DNA from: Modestobacter sp. VKM Ac-2984
Lineage (GTDB): Bacteria > Actinomycetota > Actinomycetes > Mycobacteriales > Geodermatophilaceae
Reading direction: 5' to 3'
NCBI RefSeq assembly: GCF_026967985.1
Contig: NZ_JAPVBJ010000002.1
Location: 186,001-250,000, forward strand
DNA: 64,000 nucleotides
Of the stretch, positions 20,307 to 30,432 are shown piece after piece; position 1 is the first letter of the stretch, and the number at the start of each line of letters is the position of its first letter. The position numbers were made by a program, and so were the translations under genes. Under the pieces are notes generated by a model. It ran no database searches, was not told the origin of the DNA, and was given only the letters and a program-made list of their open reading frames with translations.

Positions 20307-21402
20307 CTGGCTGTACACCGCGATCGCGTGGGTGATGAAGCAGTGGCATGCACTGTTCTCCACGTTCCTGCCTCCGGCGAGTGGCCTCGCATGGGCGCTG
20401 TCGATCGTCTTCCTGGTCGTAACCATCCGCGTGCTGCTGTTCCGCCTGTTCGTCAAGCAGGTGAAGAGCCAGCGGGCGATGCAGGAGATCCAGCCGGAGA
20501 TCCAGAAGCTCCGTAAGCAGTACGGCAGCGACAAGCAGGGCTTCAGCCAGGCCATGATGGCGCTGAACAAGGAGCGCGGGGTCAACCCGCTCGCCGGCTG
20601 CCTGCCGATCCTGCCGCAGATCCCGATCTTCCTGTCGCTCTTCCACGTGCTGCGCCGGATCGCGCCGGACAAGGAAGGTCTCTACAGCTGGGACGACGAG
20701 CTCACCGACCAGGCCGCCCGCGCCGACCTGTTCGGTGCTCCGATCTCCTCCTCGTTCAACATGACCGGGAGGAAAGAAGAGCTGATCCTCGCGCTGCCGG
20801 GGGTCGACTACACCAACATCCGGATCGTCGCGTTCGTCCTGATCGTGATCATGTGCTTCACGACCTTCTTCACCCAGAAGCAGATCATGAAGCGCTCCGG
20901 CCCGGTCGAGGGTCAGGCCGCGATGGTGCAGAAGCTGCTGCTCTACGGCATGCCGCTGAGCCTCTTCGTCTCCGGCTTCTTCTTCCCGATCGGCGTCCTC
21001 CTCTACTGGTTCACCAACAACCTGTGGACCCTGGGCCAGCAGTTCTACATCTTGAAGAAGCTCCCCCCGCCCGGGTCGCCGGCCGCGCTGGCCAAGGCCG
21101 CCGCCGACAAGCCGCAGATCGACCCGAAGACCCTCGCCCCCAAGCCGGGTGCGAAGCCGGTGCGCCCCAAGCCGGGCACCCGTCCCGCGTCCGCGGCCCC
21201 GGCGTCCCCCGTGGACGGCGACGGCGGTGCGGCCGACGTCCCGCCGGCGGGTGCGACCCCCGCCACGGGCAACGGGCACGTGGAAGGCGGCTCGGCCAAC
21301 GGCCGGCCCGCCGGTGGCGGCGGTGCCCGCCCCCGGACGGGCTCCTCGGGCAGCCGGTCCTCGGCCGGCCCCGCCAACCGAGGCAAACGCAAGCGCCGCT
21401 GA
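20299..21402 (+). CDS. yidC: Membrane protein insertase YidC
   Basis: A 367-aa Oxa1-type insertase for inner-membrane proteins. Family stretches are [15 protein letters not shown], the [20 protein letters not shown] segment and the last helices [15 protein letters not shown]. The C-terminal 100 residues are Pro/Ala/Gly-rich and end in the basic GKRKRR, suited to ribosome contact. A longer frame begins at 20251, but TTG 20299 has a perfect AGGAGG 6 nt upstream and gives [16 protein letters not shown], so the start overlaps the yidD end by 8 nt. Confidence 0.96.
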   Translation: MLDWLYTAIAWVMKQWHALFSTFLPPASGLAWALSIVFLVVTIRVLLFRLFVKQVKSQRAMQEIQPEIQKLRKQYGSDKQGFSQAMMALNKERGVNPLAGCLPILPQIPIFLSLFHVLRRIAPDKEGLYSWDDELTDQAARADLFGAPISSSFNMTGRKEELILALPGVDYTNIRIVAFVLIVIMCFTTFFTQKQIMKRSGPVEGQAAMVQKLLLYGMPLSLFVSGFFFPIGVLLYWFTNNLWTLGQQFYILKKLPPPGSPAALAKAAADKPQIDPKTLAPKPGAKPVRPKPGTRPASAAPASPVDGDGGAADVPPAGATPATGNGHVEGGSANGRPAGGGGARPRTGSSGSRSSAGPANRGKRKRR

Positions 21403-21492
21403 CCGGCTGCGGCACCCGGGCGTGAGCCTGCGGCGTGCCCGCTCCCTGACCACCGGGCTCGCCCGGCCGCCTGCACGACCCTGGAGGACTCC

Positions 21493-22131
21493 GTGAGTGC
21501 ATCCGACAACGACACCGTGGCCACGTCCGAGGCGACCTCGGACGCCCTGCTGACCCCGGCCGGTGGGAGCGGTGACCCGGCGCTGCCCGACGCCGACCCG
21601 GCGTCCTCGGACGCCGTCGTCGAGCCGGTCGACGTCGAGGACACCGACGAGGACGCCGGCGAGGGCGGGGACGGCCTGCTCGTCCGCGAGGGCGACGTCG
21701 CCGGCGACTACCTGGAGCGGCTGCTCGACATCCTCGACGTCGACGGCGACATCGACCTGGACGTCGAGGGCGACCGGGCATCGGTCGCCGTCGTCGGCGG
21801 CCAGCTGAAGACCCTCATCGGGCCGGACGGTGCGACGCTCGAGGCGCTCCAGGAGCTGACCCGGCTGGCAGTCGCCCAGGCCACCGGCGTCCGCAGCCGC
21901 CTGATGCTCGACATCGGCGGCTTCCGGGCCAAGCGGCGGGCCGACCTGACCAGCCTCGCCTCCGAGGCGGCCGAGCGGGTCGCCGAGAGCGGCGCACCCG
22001 AGCGCCTCTCGCCGATGAACCCGTTCGAGCGGAAGGTCGTGCACGACGTCATCGCCGGGGCTGCCGGCGTGCGGAGTGAGTCGGAGGGCGAGGAGCCGAG
22101 CCGGCGCGTCGTGGTCCTGCCGGACCGGTGA
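21493..22131 (+). CDS. jag: KH/R3H RNA-binding protein (Jag/KhpB type)
   Basis: A 212-aa protein with an acidic N-terminus (Asp/Glu to about residue 70), a KH domain around GPDGATLEALQELTRLAVAQ, and an R3H domain with MNPFERKVVHDVIA. Single-strand RNA binding and links to cell elongation are known for the family. GTG 21493 has GGAGG nearby. It is separated by 90 nt from yidC and coupled to rsmG. Confidence 0.93.
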   Translation: MSASDNDTVATSEATSDALLTPAGGSGDPALPDADPASSDAVVEPVDVEDTDEDAGEGGDGLLVREGDVAGDYLERLLDILDVDGDIDLDVEGDRASVAVVGGQLKTLIGPDGATLEALQELTRLAVAQATGVRSRLMLDIGGFRAKRRADLTSLASEAAERVAESGAPERLSPMNPFERKVVHDVIAGAAGVRSESEGEEPSRRVVVLPDR

Positions 22132-22844
22132 TCGACGGGGAGGACCCGGCCGAGGAGACGACCTCGACCGGAGATCAGGACGTCGCTGTTCCGGAAGTAC
22201 CCGCGCTGGCCGCCTCGCTGTTCGGTCCCGCGGTGGACCAGGTGGGGCGCTACGTGGCCATGCTGGCCGGTGACGGCGTGGTCCGTGGGTTGATCGGGCC
22301 TCGTGAGGTGCCCCGGCTCTGGGATCGTCACGTGCTGAACAGTGCTGCGCTGGCCGAGGTGGTGCCCCAGGGCAGCCGGGTGGTCGACGTGGGCAGCGGC
22401 GCCGGGCTCCCCGGGGTGCCGCTGGCGCTCGCCCGCCCGGACCTGACGCTCACGCTGGTGGAGCCGATGGCCCGCCGGGTGGAGTTCCTCCAGGACGTCG
22501 TGACGGAGCTGGGCGCTCCCTGGCGGGTGATCCGCGGGCGGGCCGAGGAGCGATCGGTCGTCCGGGCGGTCGGGTCGGTCGACGTGGTCACCGCACGGGC
22601 GGTGGCGCCGCTGCCCCGACTGGTGGGCTGGTGCCGCGGGCTGCTGGCCCCGGGGGCGCAGCTGATCGCCCTCGTCGGTGCCCGGGCAGCGGCGGAGGTG
22701 CCCGGGCTGGTGCCCGAGCTGGAGGCGGCCGGCATGCGGGACGTGCACACGCGGGCAGTCGGTGTCGAGCTCGGGGCCGCAGCCACTACCGTGGTGCTCA
22801 TGACGCGCGCTGGCACCTCCCGGTCCGGGCGCTCGGCAGGGTGA
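22128..22844 (+). CDS. rsmG: 16S rRNA (guanine527-N7)-methyltransferase RsmG
   Basis: A 238-aa SAM-dependent enzyme that methylates G527 of 16S rRNA; loss usually gives low-level streptomycin resistance. Motif I is VVDVGSGAGLPGVPLA; the family N-terminal stretch GLIGPREVPRLWDRHVLNS is intact. It begins with a GTG that overlaps the jag stop (GTGA). Two parS sites follow directly before parA. Confidence 0.96.
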   Translation: MIDGEDPAEETTSTGDQDVAVPEVPALAASLFGPAVDQVGRYVAMLAGDGVVRGLIGPREVPRLWDRHVLNSAALAEVVPQGSRVVDVGSGAGLPGVPLALARPDLTLTLVEPMARRVEFLQDVVTELGAPWRVIRGRAEERSVVRAVGSVDVVTARAVAPLPRLVGWCRGLLAPGAQLIALVGARAAAEVPGLVPELEAAGMRDVHTRAVGVELGAAATTVVLMTRAGTSRSGRSAG

Positions 22845-22848
22845 GCCC

Positions 22849-22862
22849 GTTTCACGTGGAAC
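22849..22862. other. Putative parS site (first of a pair upstream of parA)
   Basis: GTTTCACGTGGAAC, one base from a perfect palindrome and a direct match to the general parS core. It lies 5 nt after the rsmG stop and 20 nt from the second site. Confidence 0.85.
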
Positions 22863-22882
22863 TCGCCGTAGCGACCGCACCC

Positions 22883-22898
22883 TGTTCCACGTGGAACA
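22883..22898. other. Putative parS site (second of a pair upstream of parA)
   Basis: TGTTCCACGTGGAACA, a 16-bp perfect palindrome, 22 nt before the parA start. ParB bound here could also repress parAB. Confidence 0.9.
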
Positions 22899-22920
22899 CG
22901 GTGGTGAGGAGGACGCACCG

Positions 22921-24036
22921 ATGACGGACCCGGGCGAGCGGCTGCGCAACAGTCTCGCTGCCGATCAGCCGGTCGGTCCCGACTTCGACAGCCCGATCGC
23001 CATGGAGGCGATGCGGGCCACCCGCGTCCTGCACGCGGCCGACCAGGAGCCCTTCCCGGCGCCTGGCCGGATCCGGGTGGTCACGGTGGCGAACCAGAAG
23101 GGCGGGGTAGGGAAGACGACCTCGACGGTGAACCTCGGCGTCGCCCTGGCCATGTACGGGCTCCGGACGCTGGTCATCGACCTCGATCCTCAGGGGAACG
23201 CCAGCACCGCTCTCGGCGTGGAGCACACCGTGGGCACCCCGTCGATCTACGACGCACTCGTCGGGGACAACACCCTCGCCGAGGTCACCCACCCGACGAC
23301 GGCGAGCCCGAACCTCTTCTGCGTCCCCGCGACGATCGACCTGGCGGGCGCGGAGATCGAGCTGGTCTCCGTGGTCGCGCGCGAGCACCGGTTGCGGCGC
23401 TCGATCGAGACCTACCTGCACGAGCTCCCCGCCGAAGAGCGCCCGCACTACGTCCTCATCGACTGCCCGCCGTCGCTGGGGCTCCTCACGCTGAACGCGC
23501 TGGTGGCCGGGGACGAGGTGCTCATCCCCATCCAGTGCGAGTACTACGCCCTGGAAGGGCTCGGGCAGCTGCTCTCGAACATCGACCTGGTGCGCGCCCA
23601 CCTCAACCCGGGCATCTCGGTGAGCACGATCCTGCTCACCATGTACGACGGCCGGACGAAGCTCGCCGACCAGGTGGCCGACGAGGTGCGCAACCACTTC
23701 GGTGAGCTGGTGCTCACCGCGGTCATCCCGCGGAACGTCCGGGTGAGCGAGGCACCGGGCTACGGGCAGTCGGTGCTCACCTACGACCCGGGGTCCCGCG
23801 GCTCGACCAGCTACGTGGAGGCAGCCCGCGAGTTCGCCCGCCGGGGGGCCGCCCTGCCCGCCTCGATGGCACAGCCGGTCACCCAGCCTCCTCCCCCACC
23901 ACCGGTCCCCACTCCGGTCTACCCGCCGCCGGTGGGTGGTCCGCCGCCGCCGGTGGGCGGACCGCCGTCGGTGGCGGCGCTGGTGCTCGGTGAGCCGGCG
24001 ACGGCCCCTGCGCAGCGCGGACGGCACGCGACGTGA
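22921..24036 (+). CDS. parA: Chromosome partitioning ATPase ParA
   Basis: A 371-aa Walker-type ATPase that positions origins with ParB. The deviant Walker A is KGGVGKTT in [16 protein letters not shown]; Walker B is [11 protein letters not shown]. The N-terminal 50 residues precede the fold, and a Pro-rich tail follows after about residue 320. ATG 22921 is chosen because GAGGAGG lies 8 nt upstream; a GTG at 22891 would start inside a parS site. A 67-nt gap leads to parB. Confidence 0.96.
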   Translation: MTDPGERLRNSLAADQPVGPDFDSPIAMEAMRATRVLHAADQEPFPAPGRIRVVTVANQKGGVGKTTSTVNLGVALAMYGLRTLVIDLDPQGNASTALGVEHTVGTPSIYDALVGDNTLAEVTHPTTASPNLFCVPATIDLAGAEIELVSVVAREHRLRRSIETYLHELPAEERPHYVLIDCPPSLGLLTLNALVAGDEVLIPIQCEYYALEGLGQLLSNIDLVRAHLNPGISVSTILLTMYDGRTKLADQVADEVRNHFGELVLTAVIPRNVRVSEAPGYGQSVLTYDPGSRGSTSYVEAAREFARRGAALPASMAQPVTQPPPPPPVPTPVYPPPVGGPPPPVGGPPSVAALVLGEPATAPAQRGRHAT

Positions 24037-24103
24037 CCCCGGTGCGCCCCATTCCCACTCCCGAGCCGCGCCTGCGGACACCGGGCATCTGCGAGGAGGA
24101 CCA

Positions 24104-25147
24104 GTGACCAAGCGCGGCGGTCTGGGGCGGGGCCTGGCGGCTCTGATCCCCACCAGTGCACCGGCTCCCACGGCGACCCCGGCGGCTCGCGCCGCGGAGG
24201 CCGCAGAAGCAGCCGAGGTCGCCGCCACCGCGGTCGGCCAGGCCGGGGCCACGCCCCCGGATCAGCCCGCCCGGACGGCATCGGTGCACGAACTCCCGAG
24301 CCGCGCGCTCGACGAGGTCGCCGGCGTGCCCGGCGCCCAGCTGCGCGAGCTCCCGGTCGACGACATCGTCCCGAACCCCAAGCAGCCGCGGCAGGTCTTC
24401 GACGACGAGGCGCTGGAGGAGCTCACCCACTCGGTTCGTGAGTTCGGGCTCCTGCAGCCGATCGTGGTCCGGGAGGCCGGGGACGGCCGCTACGAGCTCA
24501 TCATGGGCGAGCGTCGGCTCCGCGCCTCGCGGGCGGCCGGTCTGGAGACCGTGCCCGCGATCGTCCGGGACACCACCGACGACGCGATGCTGCGCGACGC
24601 CCTCCTGGAGAACATCCACCGCGTCCAGCTGAACCCGCTGGAGGAGGCGGCCGCCTACCAGCAGCTGCTCGAGGAGTTCGGCGCCACGCACGAGGAGCTG
24701 GCCAGCAAGATCGGGCGCAGCCGCTCCCAGGTCACCAACACCATCCGGCTGATGAAGCTGCCGGTGAAGGTGCAGACCCGGGTCGCCGCCGGCGTCATCT
24801 CCGCCGGTCACGCCCGAGCGCTGCTGGGCCTCCCCGAGGCCGAGGCGCAGGACGCACTGGCCACCCGGATCGTCGCCGAGGGCATGTCGGTCCGGGCGAC
24901 CGAGGAGGCCGTCGCCATGGCGGTCGCCGACTCCCCCACCGCGGCGCGCCGTTCCGCGCGGAAGATCAGCGCCCCGGGGGTCGAGGACCTCGCCGGGCGG
25001 CTCTCGGACGTCTTCGAGACCAAGGTGAAGGTGCAGATCGGGCGCGCAAAGGGCCGGATCGTCGTCGAGTTCGGCTCGGTCGACGACCTGCAGCGGATCG
25101 TCGGGATGATGGCCCCCGACATCACCGGTCGCAGCCAGCAGGAGTGA
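24104..25147 (+). CDS. parB: Chromosome partitioning protein ParB (CTP-dependent clamp)
   Basis: A 347-aa protein. It starts [18 protein letters not shown], the usual ParA-contacting N-terminus. The CTPase region includes [18 protein letters not shown] and [13 protein letters not shown]; the helix-turn-helix is near [20 protein letters not shown]; the C-terminal dimerisation domain closes the protein. GTG 24104 with GAGGAGG is well supported, although the frame is open upstream. Expected targets are the parS sites at 9.1, 22.8, 22.9 and 37.4 kb. Confidence 0.97.
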   Translation: MTKRGGLGRGLAALIPTSAPAPTATPAARAAEAAEAAEVAATAVGQAGATPPDQPARTASVHELPSRALDEVAGVPGAQLRELPVDDIVPNPKQPRQVFDDEALEELTHSVREFGLLQPIVVREAGDGRYELIMGERRLRASRAAGLETVPAIVRDTTDDAMLRDALLENIHRVQLNPLEEAAAYQQLLEEFGATHEELASKIGRSRSQVTNTIRLMKLPVKVQTRVAAGVISAGHARALLGLPEAEAQDALATRIVAEGMSVRATEEAVAMAVADSPTAARRSARKISAPGVEDLAGRLSDVFETKVKVQIGRAKGRIVVEFGSVDDLQRIVGMMAPDITGRSQQE

Positions 25148-25150
25148 TCA

Positions 25151-25179
25151 CCGCAGTTACGTCACGGACGTAACTGCGG
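25151..25179. terminator. Bidirectional terminator between parB and ddl
   Basis: CCGCAGTTACGT pairs with ACGTAACTGCGG over a CACGG loop, a 12-bp perfect stem in a 36-nt gap between convergent genes. It can serve both transcripts. Confidence 0.8.
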
Positions 25180-25183
25180 GCCC

Positions 25184-26188
25184 TCATCCCGTGATCGGAC
25201 CCTCGGCGGCTGCGCGGGCCAGCAGCCGGCCGAGGACGTCACCGAGCCCGTACCCGGCCGCCTCGACCGCCATGGGGAACATCGACGTCTCGGTCAACCC
25301 CGGGGAGACGTTCACCTCGAGGAACTGGACCTCCCCGTCCGGGGTGACGATCGCATCGGTGCGGGACAGGCCCGCCAGCCCCAGCACCCCGTGCACCCGC
25401 AGGGCCACCTCCGCAGCACGGGCAGCGACCTCGTCGGAGACCCGCGCCGGGGAGTGGTACTCGGTCATCCCGGGCGTGTACCGGGAGGTGTAGTCGAAGA
25501 CGCCGGACTCCGGGGCGATCTCGACCGCCGGCAGCGACTCGGGACCGTCCCCGAGGTCGATCACCGACAGGGCCAGCTCGACCCCGTCGACGAAGCGTTC
25601 CACCATCACCGTGTCGCCATAGGCGAAGCAGCTGACCATCGCGGCCGGCAGGTCCTCGACCCGGCTGACCTTCTGCACGCCGAGCGAGGAGCCACCCGAG
25701 GCGGGCTTCACCATCAGCGGGAGGCCGAGCCGGGCGACGATGAGGTCCAGGACGGCGCCGGCGCCCAGCTCCCGGAAGGTGCTGTGCGGCAGCGCGACCC
25801 AGTCCGGGGTGGAGATCCCGGCGGTGCGCACGACCGACTTGGCGGCCGGCTTGTCCCAGGCCAGTCGGCAGGCCGCGGCCGGGGAGCCCACGTAGGGCAC
25901 GCCGGCCAGGTCGAGCACGGCCCGCAGCGCGCCGTCCTCGCCGGTGGCGCCGTGCAGCGCGATGAACACCGCGTCGGTGGGGGTGGCGGCCAGGCCGGGC
26001 AGCAGTTCGGCGTCGGCATCGCGCATCTCGGCCTCCACCCCCGCCCGGGTCAGCGCCTCGACCACCTGGCCACCGGAGTTGATGCTGACCTCCCGCTCGA
26101 AGGTCAGCCCGCCGGCGAGCACCAGGGCCCGCAGCGGGGTCGTCCGGGCACCGGGTGCCGCCACCGGTGCAGCCGCCTGGTCGGTCAT
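25184..26188 (-). CDS. D-alanine--D-alanine ligase family (ATP-grasp) protein
   Basis: A 334-aa ATP-grasp enzyme. VLAGGLTFEREVSINSG forms the N-terminal substrate loop, the lysine region is LPLMVKPASGGSSLGV, and the metal-binding motif is FLEVNVSPGLTETSMFP. The classic activity is D-Ala-D-Ala formation for peptidoglycan. Shorter Ddl-like paralogues exist in actinobacteria, so it may not be the main Ddl. ATG 26188 overlaps the aminotransferase stop (ATGA). It forms a two-gene unit ending at the parB terminator. Confidence 0.85.
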   Translation of the reverse strand: MTDQAAAPVAAPGARTTPLRALVLAGGLTFEREVSINSGGQVVEALTRAGVEAEMRDADAELLPGLAATPTDAVFIALHGATGEDGALRAVLDLAGVPYVGSPAAACRLAWDKPAAKSVVRTAGISTPDWVALPHSTFRELGAGAVLDLIVARLGLPLMVKPASGGSSLGVQKVSRVEDLPAAMVSCFAYGDTVMVERFVDGVELALSVIDLGDGPESLPAVEIAPESGVFDYTSRYTPGMTEYHSPARVSDEVAARAAEVALRVHGVLGLAGLSRTDAIVTPDGEVQFLEVNVSPGLTETSMFPMAVEAAGYGLGDVLGRLLARAAAEGPITG

Positions 26189-27627
26189 GGCTGAGGGTCC
26201 TCGCTCTGATCGCTGTTCGCCGGACCGATGACCGGTGGCGGGGTCGGTCGACCGCTCGCCGGCCGGGTCGTGGCCGGGCCGACCGCCCGGAACGTCCCGG
26301 TGTCGACGGCGTCGAAGGTGGAGTGCAGGTCCAGCTCGGCCTCGATGACCCGGGCCAGCCGGCGCACGCCCTCACGGATCTGGTCCGGCTCGGGATAGCA
26401 GTAGGACAGCCGCATGTGCTCCCGGCCGCCACCGTCGGCGTAGAAGCCGATCCCGGGCACGTAGGCGACGTGCGCAGCGACCGCACGGGGCTGCATCAAC
26501 TTGGCGTCCAGGCCGTGCGGCAGCTTGAGCCAGACGTAGAACCCGCCGTCCGGCTTGGTCCAGCTGGTGCCCGGCGGCATGAGCGCGGTGAGCGACTCCA
26601 GCGTGGCGTCGCGCCGCTCGCGGTACAGCTCGGTGAAGACCTTGATCTGCTCGCGCCAGGGCTGGGTGTCGAGGTAGCGGGCCACGGCGTACTGGGTGAG
26701 CGAGGGCGGACAGAGCACCTGCGCCTCGGTCGCGAGCACCAGCTTCTCCCGCACGGCCAGCGGGGCGAGCAACCAGCCCACCCGCAGGCCCGGGGCGAAG
26801 GTCTTGGAGAACGAGCCGAGGTAGATGACCCGGTCCTCGTTGCGCGCGCGCAGGGCACGCATGGGCTCCTGGTCGAAGCCGAGCAGCCCGTACGGGTTGT
26901 CCTCGATGACCAGCAGGTCGTACTGCTCGGCGATCGCGATGACCGCCTCACGGCGGGGCTCGCTCAGCGTGACGCCGGCCGGGTTGTGGAAGTTCGGCAC
27001 CGTGTAGAGGAACTTCACCCGGTCACCGCGGGCCCGGCACTCCAGCAGGGCCTCCTCCAGCGCCTCGGGGATCAGCCCGTCGTCGTCCATCGCGACGTGC
27101 CGGACCTGGGCCTGGGCGGCCTGGAAGACCCCGAGGGCCCCGACGTAGGACGGCGCCTCGGCGAGGATGACGTCACCCGGATCGACGAACACGCGGGTGA
27201 CCAGGTCGAGCCCCTGCTGGGAGCCGACGGTGACGACCACCTCGCTGGCCGAGGCGTCGGTGATGCCCTCCAGGGCCATCACGTCGCAGATCCGCTCCCG
27301 CAGCCGGGGGTCGCCCTGGCCCGGGCCGTACTGCAGGGTCTGGGCCCCCATGCCGGACACCAGCTCGCCGATCATCGACCCGACGGCGTCGAGGGGCAGG
27401 GCGGTGACGGCGGGCATGCCGCCGGCGAGCGAGACGACCTCGGGGCGGCTCACCACGGAGAACAGCGCCCGGATCTCCGAGCTCTTCATGCCGTGGGTGC
27501 GTGCTGCGTACCGGTCTGCCAGGGGGTCCAGCCGCGGGTGCCGCGGGGAGACGTGCGGGGACGCACCGCTGGAGTGCGCCCCGGCCTGACCGCTTCCGAC
27601 CGAGGGGCCGGGCACAGGAGGGGTCAC
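26185..27627 (-). CDS. PLP-dependent aminotransferase, class I/II (2-aminoadipate/aromatic type)
   Basis: A 480-aa fold-type I aminotransferase. The PLP lysine is in LGSFSKTFAPGLRVGW; the Asp/Tyr pair is in VIEDNPYGLLGF; the N-terminal VVSLAGGMPA matches the MocR-like/KAT-II subfamily without an HTH domain. The N-terminal 50 residues are disordered. The GTG at 27627 is preceded by TAGACT 7 nt away and no ribosome-binding site, so a leaderless transcript is possible. Pairing with a Ddl-like ligase hints at D-amino acid or cell-wall metabolism, but the substrate is unknown. Confidence 0.9.
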   Translation of the reverse strand: MTPPVPGPSVGSGQAGAHSSGASPHVSPRHPRLDPLADRYAARTHGMKSSEIRALFSVVSRPEVVSLAGGMPAVTALPLDAVGSMIGELVSGMGAQTLQYGPGQGDPRLRERICDVMALEGITDASASEVVVTVGSQQGLDLVTRVFVDPGDVILAEAPSYVGALGVFQAAQAQVRHVAMDDDGLIPEALEEALLECRARGDRVKFLYTVPNFHNPAGVTLSEPRREAVIAIAEQYDLLVIEDNPYGLLGFDQEPMRALRARNEDRVIYLGSFSKTFAPGLRVGWLLAPLAVREKLVLATEAQVLCPPSLTQYAVARYLDTQPWREQIKVFTELYRERRDATLESLTALMPPGTSWTKPDGGFYVWLKLPHGLDAKLMQPRAVAAHVAYVPGIGFYADGGGREHMRLSYCYPEPDQIREGVRRLARVIEAELDLHSTFDAVDTGTFRAVGPATTRPASGRPTPPPVIGPANSDQSEDPQP

Positions 27628-27663
27628 CCCTGGAAGTCTATGCCCCGGCCCCGGCCCGGCCGT

Positions 27664-28794
27664 TCAGCCGCGGGCGGGCAGCAGGAAGGTGCCGGTCGGC
27701 GGGTCGGCGTCGGCGGGCAGGAACAGCCGCTGGACGGCGGCCACGACCGCCTGGGCGACGGTGCTGCGCAGCCGGGCGTCCAACAGCAGCAGCCGGTCGA
27801 CCGGGTGGGAGAGGTAGCCGCAGTCGACCCGGACGGCGGGCATCCTCGTCATCCGCAGGATGTCCCAGGTCTTGGGGTGCGAGCCGCAGTCCAGCATCCC
27901 GGTGCGGGCGATGACCTCGCGGCGCACCAGGTTGGCGAACTCCTCGCCGACCGTGGAGCTCGCACCCGATCCGGTGCCGTAGTAGTAGCTGGCGACGCCG
28001 CGGGCGTGCGCCGACCCGTGGGCCTCCATGTGCAGGGACAGGAAGAGGTCGGCACGGGCCTGGTTGGCGAAGGCGGTGCGGTCCTCGGCGGTCGGGTCGA
28101 CGGTGCGGCCGCGGGTGAGGTAGACGGTGGCACCGGCGGCGGCCAGGCGCCCCTCGATCCGGGAGGCGAGGTCGAACACCAGGTCGGCCTCGGTGGTCTC
28201 CCCGGCCGTGTACCCGCTGTCGTCGCCGCCGTGGCCGGGGTCGATCACGATGACCCGGCCGATCAGGTGCGGCCCGGAGTCGACGAGGGAGGCGCTCTGC
28301 CGGAGCAGCTGCGGCCGGCCGCCGGTGACCCGGCGGCCCAGCTGCTTGAGCGCGCGGAGCGTGGCCGGACCGCACGTGCCGTCGGCGGTCAGCCCGTAGT
28401 CGCGCTGGAAGGCCCGCAGACCCAGCTCGGTGTCGGCGCCCAGCATGCCGTCGGCCCGGCCGGCGTCGTAGCCGAGCTCCAGCAGCAGCTCCTGCAACCG
28501 GCGGACGTCGTCCCCGCGGGTGAGTCGTTCGGGGTCGAACCGCAGCAGCCGGTCGCCCAGCGACCAGCGGGCCTCGTGCAGGGCGCGGTAGGTCTCGTCA
28601 CCGACCCGGCCGTCGACGGAGAGCCCGCGGACCTGCTGGAAGTGCCGGACGGCGAGCTCGGTCGCCGCGTCGTAGGCCGACTCCTCGGGGCGTTCCGGTC
28701 GCTCCAGCTCATCGGCCAGCAGGCCCAGGGAACGGAGCATGGCCTGCACCTCCGCCACGGCGGGGCCGGTGCTGCCAGGTCGCAGGACGTCCAT
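27664..28794 (-). CDS. cwlM: CwlM-like N-acetylmuramoyl-L-alanine amidase homologue, probably regulatory
   Basis: A 376-aa protein with two peptidoglycan-binding repeats (about residues 3-60 and 80-150) and a C-terminal Amidase_3 domain from VIVIDPGHGGDDSGY. There is no signal peptide, so it should be cytoplasmic, as is Rv3915 CwlM, known as a phosphorylated activator of MurA that also interacts with MurJ. Zinc-ligand motifs are kept (DPGHGG, TEADLVFD, SLHMEAHG), but the place where active amidases have a catalytic Glu reads VRVDCGYLS, with Asp. ATG 28794 starts the conserved protein. The neighbours trxA, trxB and murJ copy the mycobacterial order. Confidence 0.88.
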   Translation of the reverse strand: MDVLRPGSTGPAVAEVQAMLRSLGLLADELERPERPEESAYDAATELAVRHFQQVRGLSVDGRVGDETYRALHEARWSLGDRLLRFDPERLTRGDDVRRLQELLLELGYDAGRADGMLGADTELGLRAFQRDYGLTADGTCGPATLRALKQLGRRVTGGRPQLLRQSASLVDSGPHLIGRVIVIDPGHGGDDSGYTAGETTEADLVFDLASRIEGRLAAAGATVYLTRGRTVDPTAEDRTAFANQARADLFLSLHMEAHGSAHARGVASYYYGTGSGASSTVGEEFANLVRREVIARTGMLDCGSHPKTWDILRMTRMPAVRVDCGYLSHPVDRLLLLDARLRSTVAQAVVAAVQRLFLPADADPPTGTFLLPARG

Positions 28795-28930
28795 GCGGAG
28801 GTCGTCGCTCCTCGCTCGGGTCGGGGTGGCCGGTGGGTGCCGCTGGAGACGATTGTGGCGGGTGTACACGATCGAGCAGTGCACCGGGTTGTCCGCTGCC
28901 CCGTCGGGGTGAGCGACGGACGGAACGAGC

Positions 28931-28964
28931 GAGGCCCGTCCGTCCGGGGGGACGGGCGGGCCTC
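28931..28964. terminator. Hairpin between trxA and cwlM
   Basis: A 15-bp stem (28931-28945 with 28950-28964, one G-U pair) and a GGGG loop, about 64 nt after the trxA stop on the minus strand. It likely ends the trxB-trxA transcript before cwlM. Confidence 0.7.
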
Positions 28965-29027
28965 ACCGTGGTTCGGACGCCGTGGCGGTGCACGGCCTCC
29001 CGTCGGCCGGGGGCCGGCCCGACGGGA

Positions 29028-29357
29028 TCAGAGGTAGTCGGACAGGTCCGAGAGGATGGCGCCCTTGGGCTTGGCGCCGATGATGCTCTTGACCGGCTTG
29101 CCACCCTGGAAGACCGTCATGGTCGGGATCGACATGACCTGGTAGTCACGGGCGATCTGCGGGTTCTCGTCGATGTTGAGCTTCGCGATCGTCAGCTTGT
29201 CGGCGTGCTCGGCCGCGATCTCCTCCAGCACGGGGGCGACCATCTTGCACGGCCCGCACCACTCGGCCCAGAAGTCGACCAGAACGGGCTTGTCGCTGCC
29301 CAGGACGTCACTGGCGAAGCTCGCGTCGGTGACGGTCACGGTGTTCTTGCCTGCCAT
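29028..29357 (-). CDS. trxA: Thioredoxin
   Basis: A 109-aa thioredoxin with the active site WAEWCGPCKM near residue 33 and the cis-Pro motif SIPTMTVF. It reduces protein disulfides and is recharged by the adjacent thioredoxin reductase. ATG 29357 has GGAGCAGC upstream. It corresponds to TrxC of mycobacteria by position. The gap to trxB is 58 nt and they are probably one operon. Confidence 0.97.
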   Translation of the reverse strand: MAGKNTVTVTDASFASDVLGSDKPVLVDFWAEWCGPCKMVAPVLEEIAAEHADKLTIAKLNIDENPQIARDYQVMSIPTMTVFQGGKPVKSIIGAKPKGAILSDLSDYL

Positions 29358-29415
29358 GGTGCTGCTCCTTGCTCAGAGGGGACGGTGGAGTCTGTGGTTC
29401 AGCGCAGTCGGTGGT

Positions 29416-30432
29416 TCAGCGCTCGTCGAAGGTCTCGGCGAGCCAGCGCTCGGCGTCGATCGCCGCGGCGGCACCGGTGCCGGCCGAGGTGATCGCCTGC
29501 CGGTAGATGTGGTCGACGACGTCGCCGCAGGCGAACACGCCGTTGATGTTGGTGTCGGTCGTCGGGTGGGAGACCACCACGTACCCCTCGTCGTCCAGCT
29601 TCAACTGCCCGACGAAGAGCTCGGTGCGGGGGTCGTGGCCGATCGCGACGAACAGGCCGCTGACTGGCATCTTCTCGGTGGTTCCGGTGGCGAGGTCGGT
29701 CAGTTCGACCGCCTCGACCGTGGTGTCGCCGTGCACGTCGGTGACCTGCTTGCCCAGCGCCCAGCGGATCTTCTCGTTGTCCTGCGCGCGCTTGACCATG
29801 ATCTTGGACGCGCGGAGCTCCTCGCGGCGGTGCACCACGGTGACGGACTTGGCGAAGCGGGTGAGGAAGGTGGCCTCCTCCATCGCCGAGTCGCCGCCGC
29901 CGACGACCACGATGTCCTGGTCACGGAAGAAGAAGCCGTCACACGTGGCGCAGGCGGAGACGCCGCGGCCCAGCAGGCGCTGCTCGTTGTCCAGCCCGAG
30001 GTAGCGGTACTTGGAGCCGGTGGCCACGATCACCGCGTGCGCGAGGTGCACCTCGTCGCCCACCTTGACCACCTTGGGGTCGACGGTGAGGTCGACCTCG
30101 GTGACGTCCCGGGCGACCAGCTCGGCACCGAAGCGCTCGGCCTGGGTGCGCATGTCGTCCATGAGCTGGGGGCCCTGGATGCCCTCCGGGAAGCCGGGGA
30201 AGTTCTCGACCTCGGTGGTGGTCATCAGTGCGCCGCCGAACTGCGAGCCCTCGAACACCAGGGGGTGCAGGTTCGCGCGGGCGGCGTACGTGGCAGCGGT
30301 GTACCCGGCGGGACCGGACCCGATGATGATCAGGTCGCGGATCCCGTCGTGCTCCGCCGGGGGGATGGCGGGCGGGCCGTCGGTCGAGACCGCGGGACCG
30401 GGCGTCGGCTGGTTCGTCGTCACGGGGCGCAC
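29416..30432 (-). CDS. trxB: Thioredoxin reductase (NADPH)
   Basis: A 338-aa flavoprotein. The FAD motif is [16 protein letters not shown], the redox-active pair is CATCDG, the NADPH motif is [13 protein letters not shown], and the C-terminal FAD motif is [16 protein letters not shown]. The N-terminal 28 residues before the FAD fold are extra and Pro-rich. GTG codons at 30432 and 30423 are equally possible starts. Upstream, mycobacteria carry sigM and its anti-sigma gene; they are absent here, with the pseudokinase ending 53 nt away. Confidence 0.96.
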   Translation of the reverse strand: MRPVTTNQPTPGPAVSTDGPPAIPPAEHDGIRDLIIIGSGPAGYTAATYAARANLHPLVFEGSQFGGALMTTTEVENFPGFPEGIQGPQLMDDMRTQAERFGAELVARDVTEVDLTVDPKVVKVGDEVHLAHAVIVATGSKYRYLGLDNEQRLLGRGVSACATCDGFFFRDQDIVVVGGGDSAMEEATFLTRFAKSVTVVHRREELRASKIMVKRAQDNEKIRWALGKQVTDVHGDTTVEAVELTDLATGTTEKMPVSGLFVAIGHDPRTELFVGQLKLDDEGYVVVSHPTTDTNINGVFACGDVVDHIYRQAITSAGTGAAAAIDAERWLAETFDER

